Of a DNA stretch of 64,000 nucleotides, positions 1 to 8,624 are shown piece by piece. Source of the stretch: Luteibacter sp. SG786. Its GTDB lineage: Bacteria > Pseudomonadota > Gammaproteobacteria > Xanthomonadales > Rhodanobacteraceae. The stretch lies in NCBI RefSeq assembly GCF_011759605.1, contig NZ_JAAOYX010000003.1:670107-734106 (forward strand), given 5' to 3'. Under the pieces are notes generated by a model that saw nothing but the letters and a program-made list of their open reading frames with translations, was not told the DNA's origin and searched no databases. Positions within the stretch are counted from its first letter, which is position 1; the number at the start of each line of letters is the position of its first letter. The translations under genes and the position numbers were made by a program.

Positions 1-74
1 TACACCGAGGCATCGGGTGCCACCGCGTAAACGGCGTTTCCCTTGGCTGCAAGAAGATGCTTGACCTGCTGCAT
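1..74 (-). CDS. CBS-domain protein, N-terminal fragment
   Basis: Only the first 24 codons are inside the window; the gene continues past the left edge. The peptide starts MQQVKHLLAAKGNAVYAVAP, followed by DASV. That pattern (short helix, then a strand ending in P-D-A-S-V) is typical of the start of stand-alone two-CBS-domain proteins that sense adenosyl ligands. The call rests on that short match alone. No downstream partner can be seen. Confidence 0.5.
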   Translation of the reverse strand, partial: MQQVKHLLAAKGNAVYAVAPDASV

Positions 75-194
75 GCTCGACTCCCGGGTTGGGCGCGGCC
101 GCCGCCGCGGTTCCCGCAGTTTACTCCCGGCCCGCCTTGCCGGAGTCACGGCAAGATGAAGGGCTGGCGCGCAGTGCGCCGCCATGGGCCTATT

Positions 195-1166
195 TTATCG
201 CTGGGGTGGGGGCGGTCCGCGATCCGCCGAAGGCCATAGGCCGCCACGGCGCGATTCGATGTAGTAGAGCGGGCGGCGTTTGGCTTCCGCGTAGGTCCGC
301 CCGATGTATTCGCCTATCACGCCCAGCGCGAGAAGCTGCGCTCCGCCGAGGAAGAGGATCACCACCATCAGCGTGGGATAGCCCCGCACAGGGTCGCCCC
401 ACAGCAGCACCTTGAGCATCACCCAGAGCCCGTACACGAAGGCGAAGCCGGCGGCGGACACGCCCAGCCAGGTGGCCATCCGCAGCGGCGCCGTGGAGAA
501 CGAGGTGATGCCCTCGATCGCCAGATTGGTCAGGCGCCAGTAGTTCCACTTGGTGTTGCCTGCGTGGCGGGCGTCGCGATGGTAGGTGACCGACGTCTGC
601 GGATAGCCGATCCAGGCGAACAGCCCCTTCATGAAGCGCTGCCGCTCGCGCAGCCCCCGCATGGCCTCCACGGCGCGGCGCGAAAGCAGGCGGAAGTCGC
701 CTGTGTCGCGGGGAAGAGGGGTGTCGGACAGCTTTTCCATGACCCGGTAGAACGCGGCGGACGTGATTTTTTTCGTGCGCGTCTCGCCGTCTCGTTCTCC
801 GCGCGTGGCGTACACCACGTCGTATCCGTCCAGCCACCGCGCGATCAGTTCGGGAATGAGCTCGGGAGGGTCCTGGAGGTCGGCGTCGATGACCACGACG
901 GCATCGGCGTCGGCAGCATCCAGGCCCGCCGTCATGGCCGCCTCTTTGCCGAAATTGCGCGAGAGTCGCAGCGCCTCGACACGCGGGTCTTCTTCGGCCA
1001 GCGCCACGATCATGGGCCAGGTGTCGTCGCTGCTGCCGTCGTCCACGTAGATGACGCGGCACGCGGCATCGATCCCGTCGAGCACGCCAGCCAGCCGGGC
1101 GTGGAAAGTCCCGATGACCTGGGCTTCGTTGTAAGCGGGAACGACGACGGCGAGGGAAAACGACAT
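195..1166 (-). CDS. Membrane-anchored family 2 glycosyltransferase (GtrB/ArnC-like)
   Basis: Protein of 323 residues. The GT-A catalytic domain fills residues 1-225, with nucleotide-sugar motif VDDGSSDDT (41-49), the metal-binding DADLQDPP (94-101) and GDFRLLSRR near 156-164. Two membrane helices follow (about 232-256 and 264-288), then a short cytoplasmic tail. This is the layout of enzymes that move a sugar from a nucleotide donor to undecaprenyl phosphate at the inner face of the cytoplasmic membrane. The donor sugar cannot be told from sequence. The start ATG has a good GAGGAG ribosome site and lies 10 bp after the mtgA stop, so the two are probably co-transcribed. An earlier in-frame start exists but would extend into mtgA. 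Confidence 0.85.
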   Translation of the reverse strand: MSFSLAVVVPAYNEAQVIGTFHARLAGVLDGIDAACRVIYVDDGSSDDTWPMIVALAEEDPRVEALRLSRNFGKEAAMTAGLDAADADAVVVIDADLQDPPELIPELIARWLDGYDVVYATRGERDGETRTKKITSAAFYRVMEKLSDTPLPRDTGDFRLLSRRAVEAMRGLRERQRFMKGLFAWIGYPQTSVTYHRDARHAGNTKWNYWRLTNLAIEGITSFSTAPLRMATWLGVSAAGFAFVYGLWVMLKVLLWGDPVRGYPTLMVVILFLGGAQLLALGVIGEYIGRTYAEAKRRPLYYIESRRGGLWPSADRGPPPPQR

Positions 1167-1176
1167 GGGATTCTCC

Positions 1177-1917
1177 TCAGCGGACGCGCCCGGACACGGG
1201 CGCCGGTCGCGTGAGGTAAGCCGGCCCGCCGAGCTGCGCCGCCTGCCGGGCGATCCACTCCGCGCGGCGCTGCACGTAGGCACTGGGTGCGTCGGCGTGG
1301 AAGCGACGGGGATTGGGCAGCACCGCGGCAAGCCTTGCCGCCTGGGCGATACCGAGCCGGTCGGGCGTGGTGTGGAAGAACGCATCGCTGGCCGCGCCCA
1401 CACCGTAAACGCCGTCGCCGAGTTCCACGACGTTCATGTACACCTCGAGGATGCGTTGCTTCGGCCAGAAGGTTTCGATGAGCACGGTGAACCAGGCTTC
1501 CAGCCCCTTGCGCACGAAGCTGCGTCCGTTCCACAGGAACAGGTTCTTGGCCACCTGCTGGCTGATGGTGCTGGCCCCACGCAGGCGCTTGCCTTCGTCG
1601 GCGGCATCGATGGCGTCCTGGATCGCATCCACGTCGAACCCGTGGTGGTAGGGGAATTTCTGGTCCTCGCCGGCCACCATGGCAATGCCTACTTGTGGCG
1701 AGATACGGTCCCACGGCACCCAGCGGTGGCGGAATCGGAAATCCTCCTCACCGTGCACGAGCGCCTCCACCCTGCGTTCCATCATCATGGCGCTGGTCCA
1801 GGGGGGCACGAAGCGCAGCACGATGACGGCCAGACAGGAGAGCGCCACCCACGCGAGCAGCAGCAGGGCCAGCAGGCGGAGAATCCGGCGTATCGGCGAA
1901 CGAGGCGTGGGACTCAT
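1177..1917 (-). CDS. mtgA: Monofunctional biosynthetic peptidoglycan transglycosylase
   Basis: 246 residues, the usual MtgA length. A single N-terminal membrane anchor (about residues 11-34) is followed by one GT51 domain. The catalytic glutamate motif AGEDQKF (Glu84), the block RGASTISQQVAKNLFL and the RILEVYMNVVELG motif are all present, and there is no penicillin-binding transpeptidase domain. The enzyme polymerises lipid II into glycan strands on the periplasmic face of the inner membrane. It is the first gene of a two-gene minus-strand unit with the glycosyltransferase and is divergent from hslO. Confidence 0.95.
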   Translation of the reverse strand: MSPTPRSPIRRILRLLALLLLAWVALSCLAVIVLRFVPPWTSAMMMERRVEALVHGEEDFRFRHRWVPWDRISPQVGIAMVAGEDQKFPYHHGFDVDAIQDAIDAADEGKRLRGASTISQQVAKNLFLWNGRSFVRKGLEAWFTVLIETFWPKQRILEVYMNVVELGDGVYGVGAASDAFFHTTPDRLGIAQAARLAAVLPNPRRFHADAPSAYVQRRAEWIARQAAQLGGPAYLTRPAPVSGRVR

Positions 1918-1943
1918 GGCGGCGCTGTGACGAAGGATGGCGC

Positions 1944-1949
1944 AGTATA
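1944..1949 (-). promoter_or_regulatory. Possible -10 box for mtgA
   Basis: Read on the minus strand the bases are TATACT, about 27 bp before the mtgA start codon. No convincing -35 hexamer lies 16-18 bp upstream, so this is a weak call. Confidence 0.3.
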
Positions 1950-2023
1950 AGGGGCAAGTCCGCCGCAGGCTTGTCGGTGCCCGCGAGCGTCCCCATCTTC
2001 CGTCGGATCACCAGGAGACCGCC

Positions 2024-2944
2024 GTGACCGATTCCATCGTCGAAAACCTTGCCTCGGAAGACGTGCTGCACCGCTTCATGCTCGAGAAGGCGGGCGTGCG
2101 TGGCGTGCTGGTGCGACTGGGCGCCAGCTGGCACGAGATCGCCTCGCGCGCGGACTATCCCAGCGCGCTGCGCGATACCCTCGGTCAGGCCGTGGCCGCC
2201 AGCGCCCTGCTGACGGGAAATATCAAGTTCGAGGGCGCGCTGTCGCTGGAATTCAAGAGCCAGGGCGCGTTGCGCCTGCTGTTCACCGAATGCACGGACA
2301 AGGGCCGCGTTCGCGGTCTGGCACGGTATGACGCCCAGGCACTGCCGTCGCAGGTCGAACTGGCCAGCCTGCCCGACGCCATGCTGGCCATCACCATCGG
2401 TCACGCGGACCGCGGCCGGTATCAGGGCGTAGTCCAGCTCGACGACACCGGTACGATCGGCGAGGCGCTCGAAAACTACTTCGAACGCTCCGAGCAGTTG
2501 CCGGCCCGCATTCTGCTGGCGGCAGACGGAAAGCACGCGGTCGGGCTCATGCTCCAGCCGGTGCCGGGCGAAGGCGGTTATGCGGCGGCGGAACAGGACG
2601 ACGACGCCTGGGCCCGGGTCGGTCACCTCACCGCCACGCTGAGTGCCACCGAAATGCTGGCCACGCGTCCGGAAGAGCTTCTCTATCGCCTCTACCACGA
2701 AGAGACCGTGCGGCTGTACGAACCGAAGCCGCTGGCCTTCGGTTGCACCTGCTCGCAGGAGCGCGTGGAGGGCATGCTGCGCGCGCTGGGCCGCGACGAG
2801 GTGGAGGCCACGCTTCATGACAGGCAGGGCGAGATCGAAGTGATCTGCGAGTTCTGCGCCACGCGCTACATCTTCGATCGCGTGGACGCGGAGCGGCTGC
2901 TCACGCAGGTGGAAACGCCGCCGTCGCCCTCCACCCTGCAGTAG
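2024..2944 (+). CDS. hslO: Redox-regulated chaperone Hsp33
   Basis: 306 residues from a GTG start. That start is preferred because AGGAG lies 6 nt upstream; the ATG further upstream adds 29 residues of non-conserved sequence. The C-terminus carries the four zinc-binding cysteines as C241-x-C243 and C275-xx-C278, the redox switch of Hsp33. Under oxidative stress zinc is released, disulphides form and the protein becomes a holdase in the cytoplasm. It stands alone, divergent from mtgA. Confidence 0.95.
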   Translation: MTDSIVENLASEDVLHRFMLEKAGVRGVLVRLGASWHEIASRADYPSALRDTLGQAVAASALLTGNIKFEGALSLEFKSQGALRLLFTECTDKGRVRGLARYDAQALPSQVELASLPDAMLAITIGHADRGRYQGVVQLDDTGTIGEALENYFERSEQLPARILLAADGKHAVGLMLQPVPGEGGYAAAEQDDDAWARVGHLTATLSATEMLATRPEELLYRLYHEETVRLYEPKPLAFGCTCSQERVEGMLRALGRDEVEATLHDRQGEIEVICEFCATRYIFDRVDAERLLTQVETPPSPSTLQ

Positions 2945-3041
2945 GCGCTCGCCCTGCGCGTTTATGCCCGCGTCGGGTACGACAGTTTTTCGCCTCGGTT
3001 TTCAAGCTGGCGCGCCAGCTCCGGGTCAAGGCCTCAAAACA

Positions 3042-3066
3042 TGTCGCGCGCAGGGCGCGCTCCTAC
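3042..3066. repeat. Short palindromic REP-like sequence
   Basis: A GCGCGC-rich palindrome ending in CTCCTAC sits exactly against the stop codon of the convergent GGDEF-EAL gene. It resembles one half of the longer REP pairs elsewhere in the window but with a different core. The remainder of the 121-bp gap after hslO shows no gene. Confidence 0.45.
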
Positions 3067-5960
3067 TACGCGTCCAGCGACAGCGGCGAGCCGAGCCACT
3101 TGCTGGCCGGCGCTGGCTGCGCAAACAGGAAGCCCTGGCCGAATCGGCAGCCGATGCGGCGCAGGACGCGCATCTGCGATTCGGTTTCGATGCCCTCGGC
3201 GATCACGTGCATGCGCAGCGAATCGGCCAGCGCCTGAATGGCACGCACCACAGCCGTGCTGTGGGCTTCGTTGTCTTCGGACGGAAGTTCGGTCACGAAG
3301 GAACGGTCGATCTTCAGTGTTTCAATCGGGTACTGGTGCAGGTAGCTGAGCGAGGAGTAGCCCGTGCCGAAGTCGTCCAGCGCAATGCCCACGCCGTGAT
3401 CGCGCAGGTTTTCCAGGATGCGTTTGACCTGGGCGGGGTTCTCCAGCAGCGCGCGCTCGGTGACTTCCACGCGGATGGAGCGGGCCGGCACCTTGTGCTC
3501 CGCCAACAGGTCGAGCAGGCGTTGATCGAGGTCCGGGGAACGGAAATGGCTGCCCGACACGTTGATGCTGAGGAAACCCTCGTCGCCCACCAGCGCACGC
3601 GCCTGCCGCGCCACCTGTTCGAAGATCTGCCAGTCGATGGCTTCGGAGCAGCCCGTGTCTTCGGCCACGGCGAGGAAGTCTCCCGGGGGCAGCAGGCCGC
3701 GTTCGGGATGGCGCCAGCGCAACAGTGCCTCGTAACCGACGACGCGGCTGCTCTCCAGTTCCACGATGGGCTGGTAGAAGGGCACGAACTCGTTGCGGGT
3801 GAGCGCCCGGCGCAGGTCGCCTTCCAGTTCTAGGAGGGAAAGCGCTTCGCGGCGCAGGCGATCGTCGAAGATGGCGGCGCGGTGGCGCCCTTCGTCCTTC
3901 GCGCGGTACATGGCCGAATCGGCGTCGCGCAGTAGTTCTTCCGGCCGTGTGTAATCGGGAGAGGGCAGCGCGATACCGATGGATGCCGAAGTGAAGATTT
4001 CCTTCGCACCCAGGCGGAAGGGTGTCTGCAACTGGGCGATGATGCGCTCCGCGATGTGCGTGGCGGCCTGGGGGTCGACGATGCCCTCGACCAGGACCGC
4101 GAACTCGTCGCCGCCCAGACGGGCGACCACGTCGCGCGTCTTGAGGCAGGCGCGGATACGGCCGCCAACCTGGAAGAGCAGGTCGTCGCCCACGAGATGT
4201 CCCACGGAATCGTTGATCACCTTGAAACGGTCGAGATCGATGAAGAGCACGGCGAAGAGCTCGCCGGGATTCTCGCGGTAGTGGTTCAGCGCCTGCTCGA
4301 GACGCTGCAGCAGAAGGGTGCGATTCGGCAGGCCGGTGAGTGAGTCGTGCAGGGTTTCATACTTGAGCCGGCGCTCGACGCGCTCGCGCTCCGCGATCTG
4401 CTCGCGCAGGTCGCGATTGGCGAGCGCGAGTGCGCGCGTGCGCTCCGTGACGCGGCGCTCCAGGCTGGCGTATGCCTGCTTCAGGGATTCGGTCGTGTAT
4501 TTGCGCTGCAGCGCGTTCGCGATGTGATAACTGACGAAGGTCAGCAGTTCCTGATCGCGGGCGCTGTAGGTGTGTTCAGGCGTGTAACTCTGCACCGCCA
4601 GCACGCCCATCGACTTCTCGTTCCAGATGAGCGGCACGCCCAGCCAGTGCAGCGAACGCGCGCCGCTGGTGGAAAGCACCTGGTCGCGGTTGAGGCGGTC
4701 GATCTCGTCGCGGTCGGCCAGCAGGGCTTTGCCATTGCGCAGCACGTACTCGGTGAGCCCGCGGCCGAGTTCGCGCGGCTCGCGCACGCCATCGAGTTCG
4801 TCCACCGAATAGGGGAAGGTGAGCTTGTTCTGGTCTTCCGACAATAAGGCGATATAGAAATTGCGCGCGTAGAGAAGACCGCCGATGACCCGGTGCACCG
4901 CTGCGTAGAAGTTCTCGATGCTGTCCGAGGTGTTGGCCAGTTCCGCGATGCGGAAGAGAGCCGCCTGCAGGCGCTCGCCGCGCTGACGCTGCAGAACCTG
5001 CTGGCGGAGCACGCGGTTGGCCTCGCGCAGCGCGGCCGTGCGCGTGGTGACCCGGCGTTCCAGTTCTTCATGGGCCTGGCGTCGTTCCAGCGCCGTCTGC
5101 ACGTGCTGCGCGACATAGGTGAGAAGATCGCGGTCGTTCTCCGTGTAGCGCGTATCGTCGCGGTAGCTCTGCACCACGAGCGCACCCACGACGTCCTCGC
5201 CGCGCTTCATGGGCACGCCGAGCCAGTCGTCGCTGGGCGGGCCGATGTTCACCCGCGGACCCGGCAGGTTCTTTTCCAGATCGCTGCTGGCGCCCATCAT
5301 GGAGCGGCCACTGAGCAGCACGTGCCACGTCAGTGTGTTCTCGATGGCCTCGATGGGACGGATGCCTTCCGGATCGGGAATGTCCTGGTCCTCGGTGTCC
5401 ACGAAATACGGGAAACGGACGGTGCGGTTCTGTGCGTCGTACAGAACGATGAAGAAATTCTCGGCATACATGAGGCTGCCCACGATGCCGTGGAGCGCGC
5501 TCATCATGTCCTTCATGTTGTGCTCGGCGCCCGCCTGCTCGGCGATGGCGTAGAGCGCGCGCTGTAGACGCTCGGCGAGGGCGAGCCGCGAAATGGCCTC
5601 GTAGAGGTTCGCGGTCTCGGCGAGCTGGCGCAGGCGGGCGGACGAAAGGCGGCCGAGCCAGGACAGCATGTCGGCCCAGGCGGCCAGATCCGCTTCCGGT
5701 GCCACGATCTCCAGGCTGCGCTCGTTTTGCGGATCGACCGCCAGTTCAAGCAGCCCCGGGTGGGCGGGAATCGCTTCGGCGTCCGCACGCCAGTCCACCC
5801 GCGCCCCCGCAATGAGGCAGTGGACGAAGGCCTCGCATTCGGTGCGCACCGCTTCGGCATCCGCGGCACGGAGCAGCCGCTCCAGGGCGTCCTGCAACGG
5901 CTCGACGTCGCCGGAACCAGGCGCCTGCATAGTCGGGCTTTGGGATGGAGCGAAGATCAT
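3066..5960 (-). CDS. c-di-GMP turnover protein with two GAF, a GGDEF and an EAL domain
   Basis: 964 residues with no membrane segments. After a unique region of about 135 residues come two similar GAF modules (about 145-300 and 335-490). Each is followed by a charged helical segment with the pattern LERRVTxRTxAL, probably coiled-coil signalling helices. The GGDEF domain keeps GGDEF. Five residues before it, the inhibitory RxxD site is replaced by KTRD, so product inhibition may be weak. The EAL domain keeps EALLRW, DDFGTGYSSL and KIDRSF, so both synthesis and breakdown of c-di-GMP are possible. The two GAFs probably decide which activity wins. An internal ATG at 5930 is an alternative start. 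The gene is monocistronic. Confidence 0.9.
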   Translation of the reverse strand: MIFAPSQSPTMQAPGSGDVEPLQDALERLLRAADAEAVRTECEAFVHCLIAGARVDWRADAEAIPAHPGLLELAVDPQNERSLEIVAPEADLAAWADMLSWLGRLSSARLRQLAETANLYEAISRLALAERLQRALYAIAEQAGAEHNMKDMMSALHGIVGSLMYAENFFIVLYDAQNRTVRFPYFVDTEDQDIPDPEGIRPIEAIENTLTWHVLLSGRSMMGASSDLEKNLPGPRVNIGPPSDDWLGVPMKRGEDVVGALVVQSYRDDTRYTENDRDLLTYVAQHVQTALERRQAHEELERRVTTRTAALREANRVLRQQVLQRQRGERLQAALFRIAELANTSDSIENFYAAVHRVIGGLLYARNFYIALLSEDQNKLTFPYSVDELDGVREPRELGRGLTEYVLRNGKALLADRDEIDRLNRDQVLSTSGARSLHWLGVPLIWNEKSMGVLAVQSYTPEHTYSARDQELLTFVSYHIANALQRKYTTESLKQAYASLERRVTERTRALALANRDLREQIAERERVERRLKYETLHDSLTGLPNRTLLLQRLEQALNHYRENPGELFAVLFIDLDRFKVINDSVGHLVGDDLLFQVGGRIRACLKTRDVVARLGGDEFAVLVEGIVDPQAATHIAERIIAQLQTPFRLGAKEIFTSASIGIALPSPDYTRPEELLRDADSAMYRAKDEGRHRAAIFDDRLRREALSLLELEGDLRRALTRNEFVPFYQPIVELESSRVVGYEALLRWRHPERGLLPPGDFLAVAEDTGCSEAIDWQIFEQVARQARALVGDEGFLSINVSGSHFRSPDLDQRLLDLLAEHKVPARSIRVEVTERALLENPAQVKRILENLRDHGVGIALDDFGTGYSSLSYLHQYPIETLKIDRSFVTELPSEDNEAHSTAVVRAIQALADSLRMHVIAEGIETESQMRVLRRIGCRFGQGFLFAQPAPASKWLGSPLSLDA

Positions 5961-6222
5961 CGCCTGACGGGGTTCCGGTTGTGTTTCGTTCAGTCTATAT
6001 GCGTTGTCGCAGCCGCGCGATGGGGCGGTCGTGGCTCTATCCCCCGACCCATGCCCCTAATCGGCGGACCGTCCCTTAATCGTGGTCAACGGCAGCCGAT
6101 ACGTTTCCTGAAGCGGGCTTCCAGGGGTGTTAGTAAAAAGTAAAATGGGATACACTCGATCCCGTCCCGGCCTGGCTGAAGCCGGGCCTCGGGGAATATC
6201 AGCCGCTGCCGACAGACTATCC

Positions 6223-7167
6223 ATGCGCAGATCCTTACTCACCATGCTCCTGCTGATGCCGTTCGCCACGGCAGGACAGGCTGCGCCGGTGATTTCGGAC
6301 GCGGCGCCGCCCCTTCTGGGCGCCAGCGCGGACAGCCAGCAGGACGCTTCCGGCCTCCTGCCGGGGCGGGACGAGCAGGGGCGCGGGCTCAGCCTTTCGG
6401 CCAGCGACCGGCCGGACCAGGCCCGACCGCTGGCGCTCAACCCCGTCGGGGCTGGTCCGTTCCTTTCCAGCGGCCTCCAGTATGACCTCGGCCCCCGCGT
6501 GCAGGCCCATGCCAACGTCAGTGGCCAGGGCTGGATCAATTCGTCCGAGTCGTGTGGCGCTTCGGCAGTGAAGACCGATCGTTGCAGCTCGCCCGGCGCG
6601 CCGCCCCGCATCGTCGGAAGCGAAGTCGGTGCCACCTACCGCGGCACGGGTTACAGCGTCGGTGTCGGTGTCGGTTCCAGCCGGCCGACCGGTACGGGCG
6701 CCGCATTGCCGCGTGTGCTGCCCGGCCTTGGCACGGCTTCCGGCCTTCCTTTCGGGGCGTTGTCGTCCAGTACCGAACTCAATGCGCACGGCCGCGTCGA
6801 CCTCGGCGCACGCAGCGGCATCGATCTCGGCGCGAGCATCGGCCGCATCCGGCTCCTGCCGGGCAACCTCCTCGGCATCGGTTCCGTCGATCAGAAGGCG
6901 CTGAGCTTCGGTGTCGATCGCGGCCCGCTCTCCGGCTCGATCACGGGCCGCACCATGCAGCCCGAAGCCACCGCCGTGAACGGCCTGAACCCGGATCGCC
7001 GTTGGAGCGCCATCGATCTCGGTGTCACCTGGCGCCTGCCATGGCGGGGCGAACTCTCGGTGGGTGCGCAGAACGTATGGTCGTCGGGCAATGCGCCCAG
7101 CAGCCCGGCAGGCCCCGAGCCCGACCAGTCGCGCACGCCGTACGTGCAGTATCACCAGGATCTGTAG
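6223..7167 (+). CDS. Secreted protein of unknown function, glycine/serine-rich
   Basis: The 314-residue protein starts with a clear Sec signal peptide (MRRSLLTMLLLMPFATAGQA, cleavage after about residue 20). The mature part is rich in Gly, Ser, Pro and Ala, has two cysteines close together (ESCGASAVKTDRCSS) and alternating short polar/hydrophobic stretches such as YSVGVGVGSS and RVDLGARSGIDLGASIG. That pattern is compatible with a small outer-membrane beta-barrel or other beta-rich periplasmic protein. I do not recognise the family. An in-frame GTG at 6127 would add 32 residues before the signal peptide and is less likely. It converges with the DUF4097 gene across a REPIN. Confidence 0.7.
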   Translation: MRRSLLTMLLLMPFATAGQAAPVISDAAPPLLGASADSQQDASGLLPGRDEQGRGLSLSASDRPDQARPLALNPVGAGPFLSSGLQYDLGPRVQAHANVSGQGWINSSESCGASAVKTDRCSSPGAPPRIVGSEVGATYRGTGYSVGVGVGSSRPTGTGAALPRVLPGLGTASGLPFGALSSSTELNAHGRVDLGARSGIDLGASIGRIRLLPGNLLGIGSVDQKALSFGVDRGPLSGSITGRTMQPEATAVNGLNPDRRWSAIDLGVTWRLPWRGELSVGAQNVWSSGNAPSSPAGPEPDQSRTPYVQYHQDL

Positions 7168-7173
7168 CCCCCG

Positions 7174-7257
7174 GTGTGGGAGCCGGCTATGCCGGCGATC
7201 CCGCGGCAGCGGGCAAGCTCGCTGTGAGTACCATCGCCGCTGAAGCGGCTCCCACAG
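7174..7257. repeat. REPIN (paired REP palindromes), copy 1
   Basis: GTGTGGGAGCCGGCTATG at the left and CGCTGAAGCGGCTCCCACAG at the right form inverted arms around GC-rich inner palindromes. Close relatives lie at 9337-9420, 30848-30930 and 53905-53989. It sits between two convergent genes. Confidence 0.85.
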
Positions 7258-7275
7258 AGAAGCGCCCGCGCGGCC

Positions 7276-8184
7276 TCAGCGGCCTGTGTTGCGCACGCGC
7301 ACGTCGCCGCTGAACGACTCGACGTGGATGTTGCCGGCGCCGCCGCCGATCGTCGTCTTCAATTCCTTGCCCGGACCGTCTTCGCCTTTCGAGGGGCTGC
7401 CCCAGTCGCTGCGCAGATCGCCGCTGAAGGTGGAGGCTTCGAGATGGGCGGACGTGCCCGGGGGCAACTGGATCTGCACGTCGCCGCTCATCGAATCCAC
7501 GTCGATCTTGCCGCCCTCGACCACGCTGCCGTTGATCTGCGTGTCGCCCGACACCGTGCTGAAGTTCGCCTCCTTCCAGGGGCCGCCGCCGATGGTCATG
7601 CGGCCGGACACCGTCTGCGCGTCGACCTTGTCGCTCACGCTGGGGGCCGTGATGTCACCGGAGACCGTCTGCAGGTCGACGCGGCCGGCGCGGCCCGCGA
7701 GGTCGATCGTGCCGCTGACCGTCTGCATGCTGACTTCGGGAGAGCGCAGGTTGGCGCGGATGCGTCCGCTGACGGATTCCACGTCGATCTTGCCGCCGTC
7801 GAGGCCGTCGATGCTGACCGGCGCGCTGACCACGTTGATGTCCACTGCCACAGACCGGGGCACCCGCACATTGAGGATGGTGGGCTGCATGCTGGAGTCG
7901 TTGCCCCAACTGAACCAACTTCCCTTCTTCTCATCGCCTTCGACACGGATGTCGACGTTGCGCTCGTCGCCTTCGATCTCCAGCGGCCGGGCGCCGTCGC
8001 CCAGGGTGCCGGACACCTGCACCTGGTTCTTGTCCCAGGCGGTGACGGTGACCTCGCCCTTGACGTTCTGGATGCTGACGCGGGCGTTGGGCCGGATGTC
8101 TTTCGAGAGGTTGATCGGCGTCGAGGCAAAGGCCTCGCCGATCGACAGCGCCAGCAGCAGGGGAGTGAAGTAGAGCGTTTTCAT
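7276..8184 (-). CDS. DUF4097-family exported beta-helix-like protein
   Basis: 302 residues with a signal peptide (MKTLYFTPLLLALSIGEAFA). The rest is built of short repeats of the type (I/V)DVxSxSGxIxAxLxSPEVSMQTVSGTI, typical of DUF4097, which is predicted to form a stacked beta structure. The molecular role of the family is unknown. It is the last gene of an operon with a sigma factor and its likely anti-sigma factor (23 bp from the preceding stop), so it probably belongs to an envelope-stress or surface regulon. Confidence 0.8.
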   Translation of the reverse strand: MKTLYFTPLLLALSIGEAFASTPINLSKDIRPNARVSIQNVKGEVTVTAWDKNQVQVSGTLGDGARPLEIEGDERNVDIRVEGDEKKGSWFSWGNDSSMQPTILNVRVPRSVAVDINVVSAPVSIDGLDGGKIDVESVSGRIRANLRSPEVSMQTVSGTIDLAGRAGRVDLQTVSGDITAPSVSDKVDAQTVSGRMTIGGGPWKEANFSTVSGDTQINGSVVEGGKIDVDSMSGDVQIQLPPGTSAHLEASTFSGDLRSDWGSPSKGEDGPGKELKTTIGGGAGNIHVESFSGDVRVRNTGR

Positions 8185-8207
8185 GGGGAATGTCCTGGCT
8201 GTTCGCG

Positions 8208-8624
8208 TTAGCTGGCTTGCTTGTCGAGATTACGCAGACGATTGCGCTGGCGCTCGGTGCGCAGCAACAGGCGTTGCAGTGCGGCCGAATCGGGGGAGTC
8301 CTGCATGGCCTGGGTGAGTTCCATGCGCGCGGCGTCGAGTTCCACCGCCGCGCCGGTGAGGCGCGGATCGGAAGGTTTCCATGGCGCCGTGCTGGCGACG
8401 GCGTGTGTGCCGGGCGGCGCGACCAGATGCAGGCCCAGTCCACCACCCAGTACCGCCACGCCAGCGATGGCTGCGGCCATCAACCAGGGCCGCGCACGAT
8501 ACTGGCGGCGAGGCGCCGCCCCGGCGTCGTCGAGCCGTGCCTCGATCCCCGCCCACAGGTCGCGGTGCGGGGTGACGGGACGATGAAGGGAGCGCATCTG
8601 GCGCAGGTAGTCGAGTTCGTTCAT
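8208..8624 (-). CDS. Putative anti-sigma factor, single membrane pass
   Basis: 138 residues: a cytoplasmic N-terminal part (1-45, MNELDYLRQMRSLHRPVTPH), one membrane helix (about 47-68, LMAAAIAGVAVLGGGLGLHL) and a periplasmic part ending in a helix rich in Arg, Leu and Gln. No zinc-binding HxxxCxxC motif is visible, so it is not a ZAS-type anti-sigma. The start ATG overlaps the sigma-factor stop by 4 bp (ATGA), meaning translational coupling, which is the main reason for the call. The N-terminus would bind and hold the sigma factor. Confidence 0.7.
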   Translation of the reverse strand: MNELDYLRQMRSLHRPVTPHRDLWAGIEARLDDAGAAPRRQYRARPWLMAAAIAGVAVLGGGLGLHLVAPPGTHAVASTAPWKPSDPRLTGAAVELDAARMELTQAMQDSPDSAALQRLLLRTERQRNRLRNLDKQAS

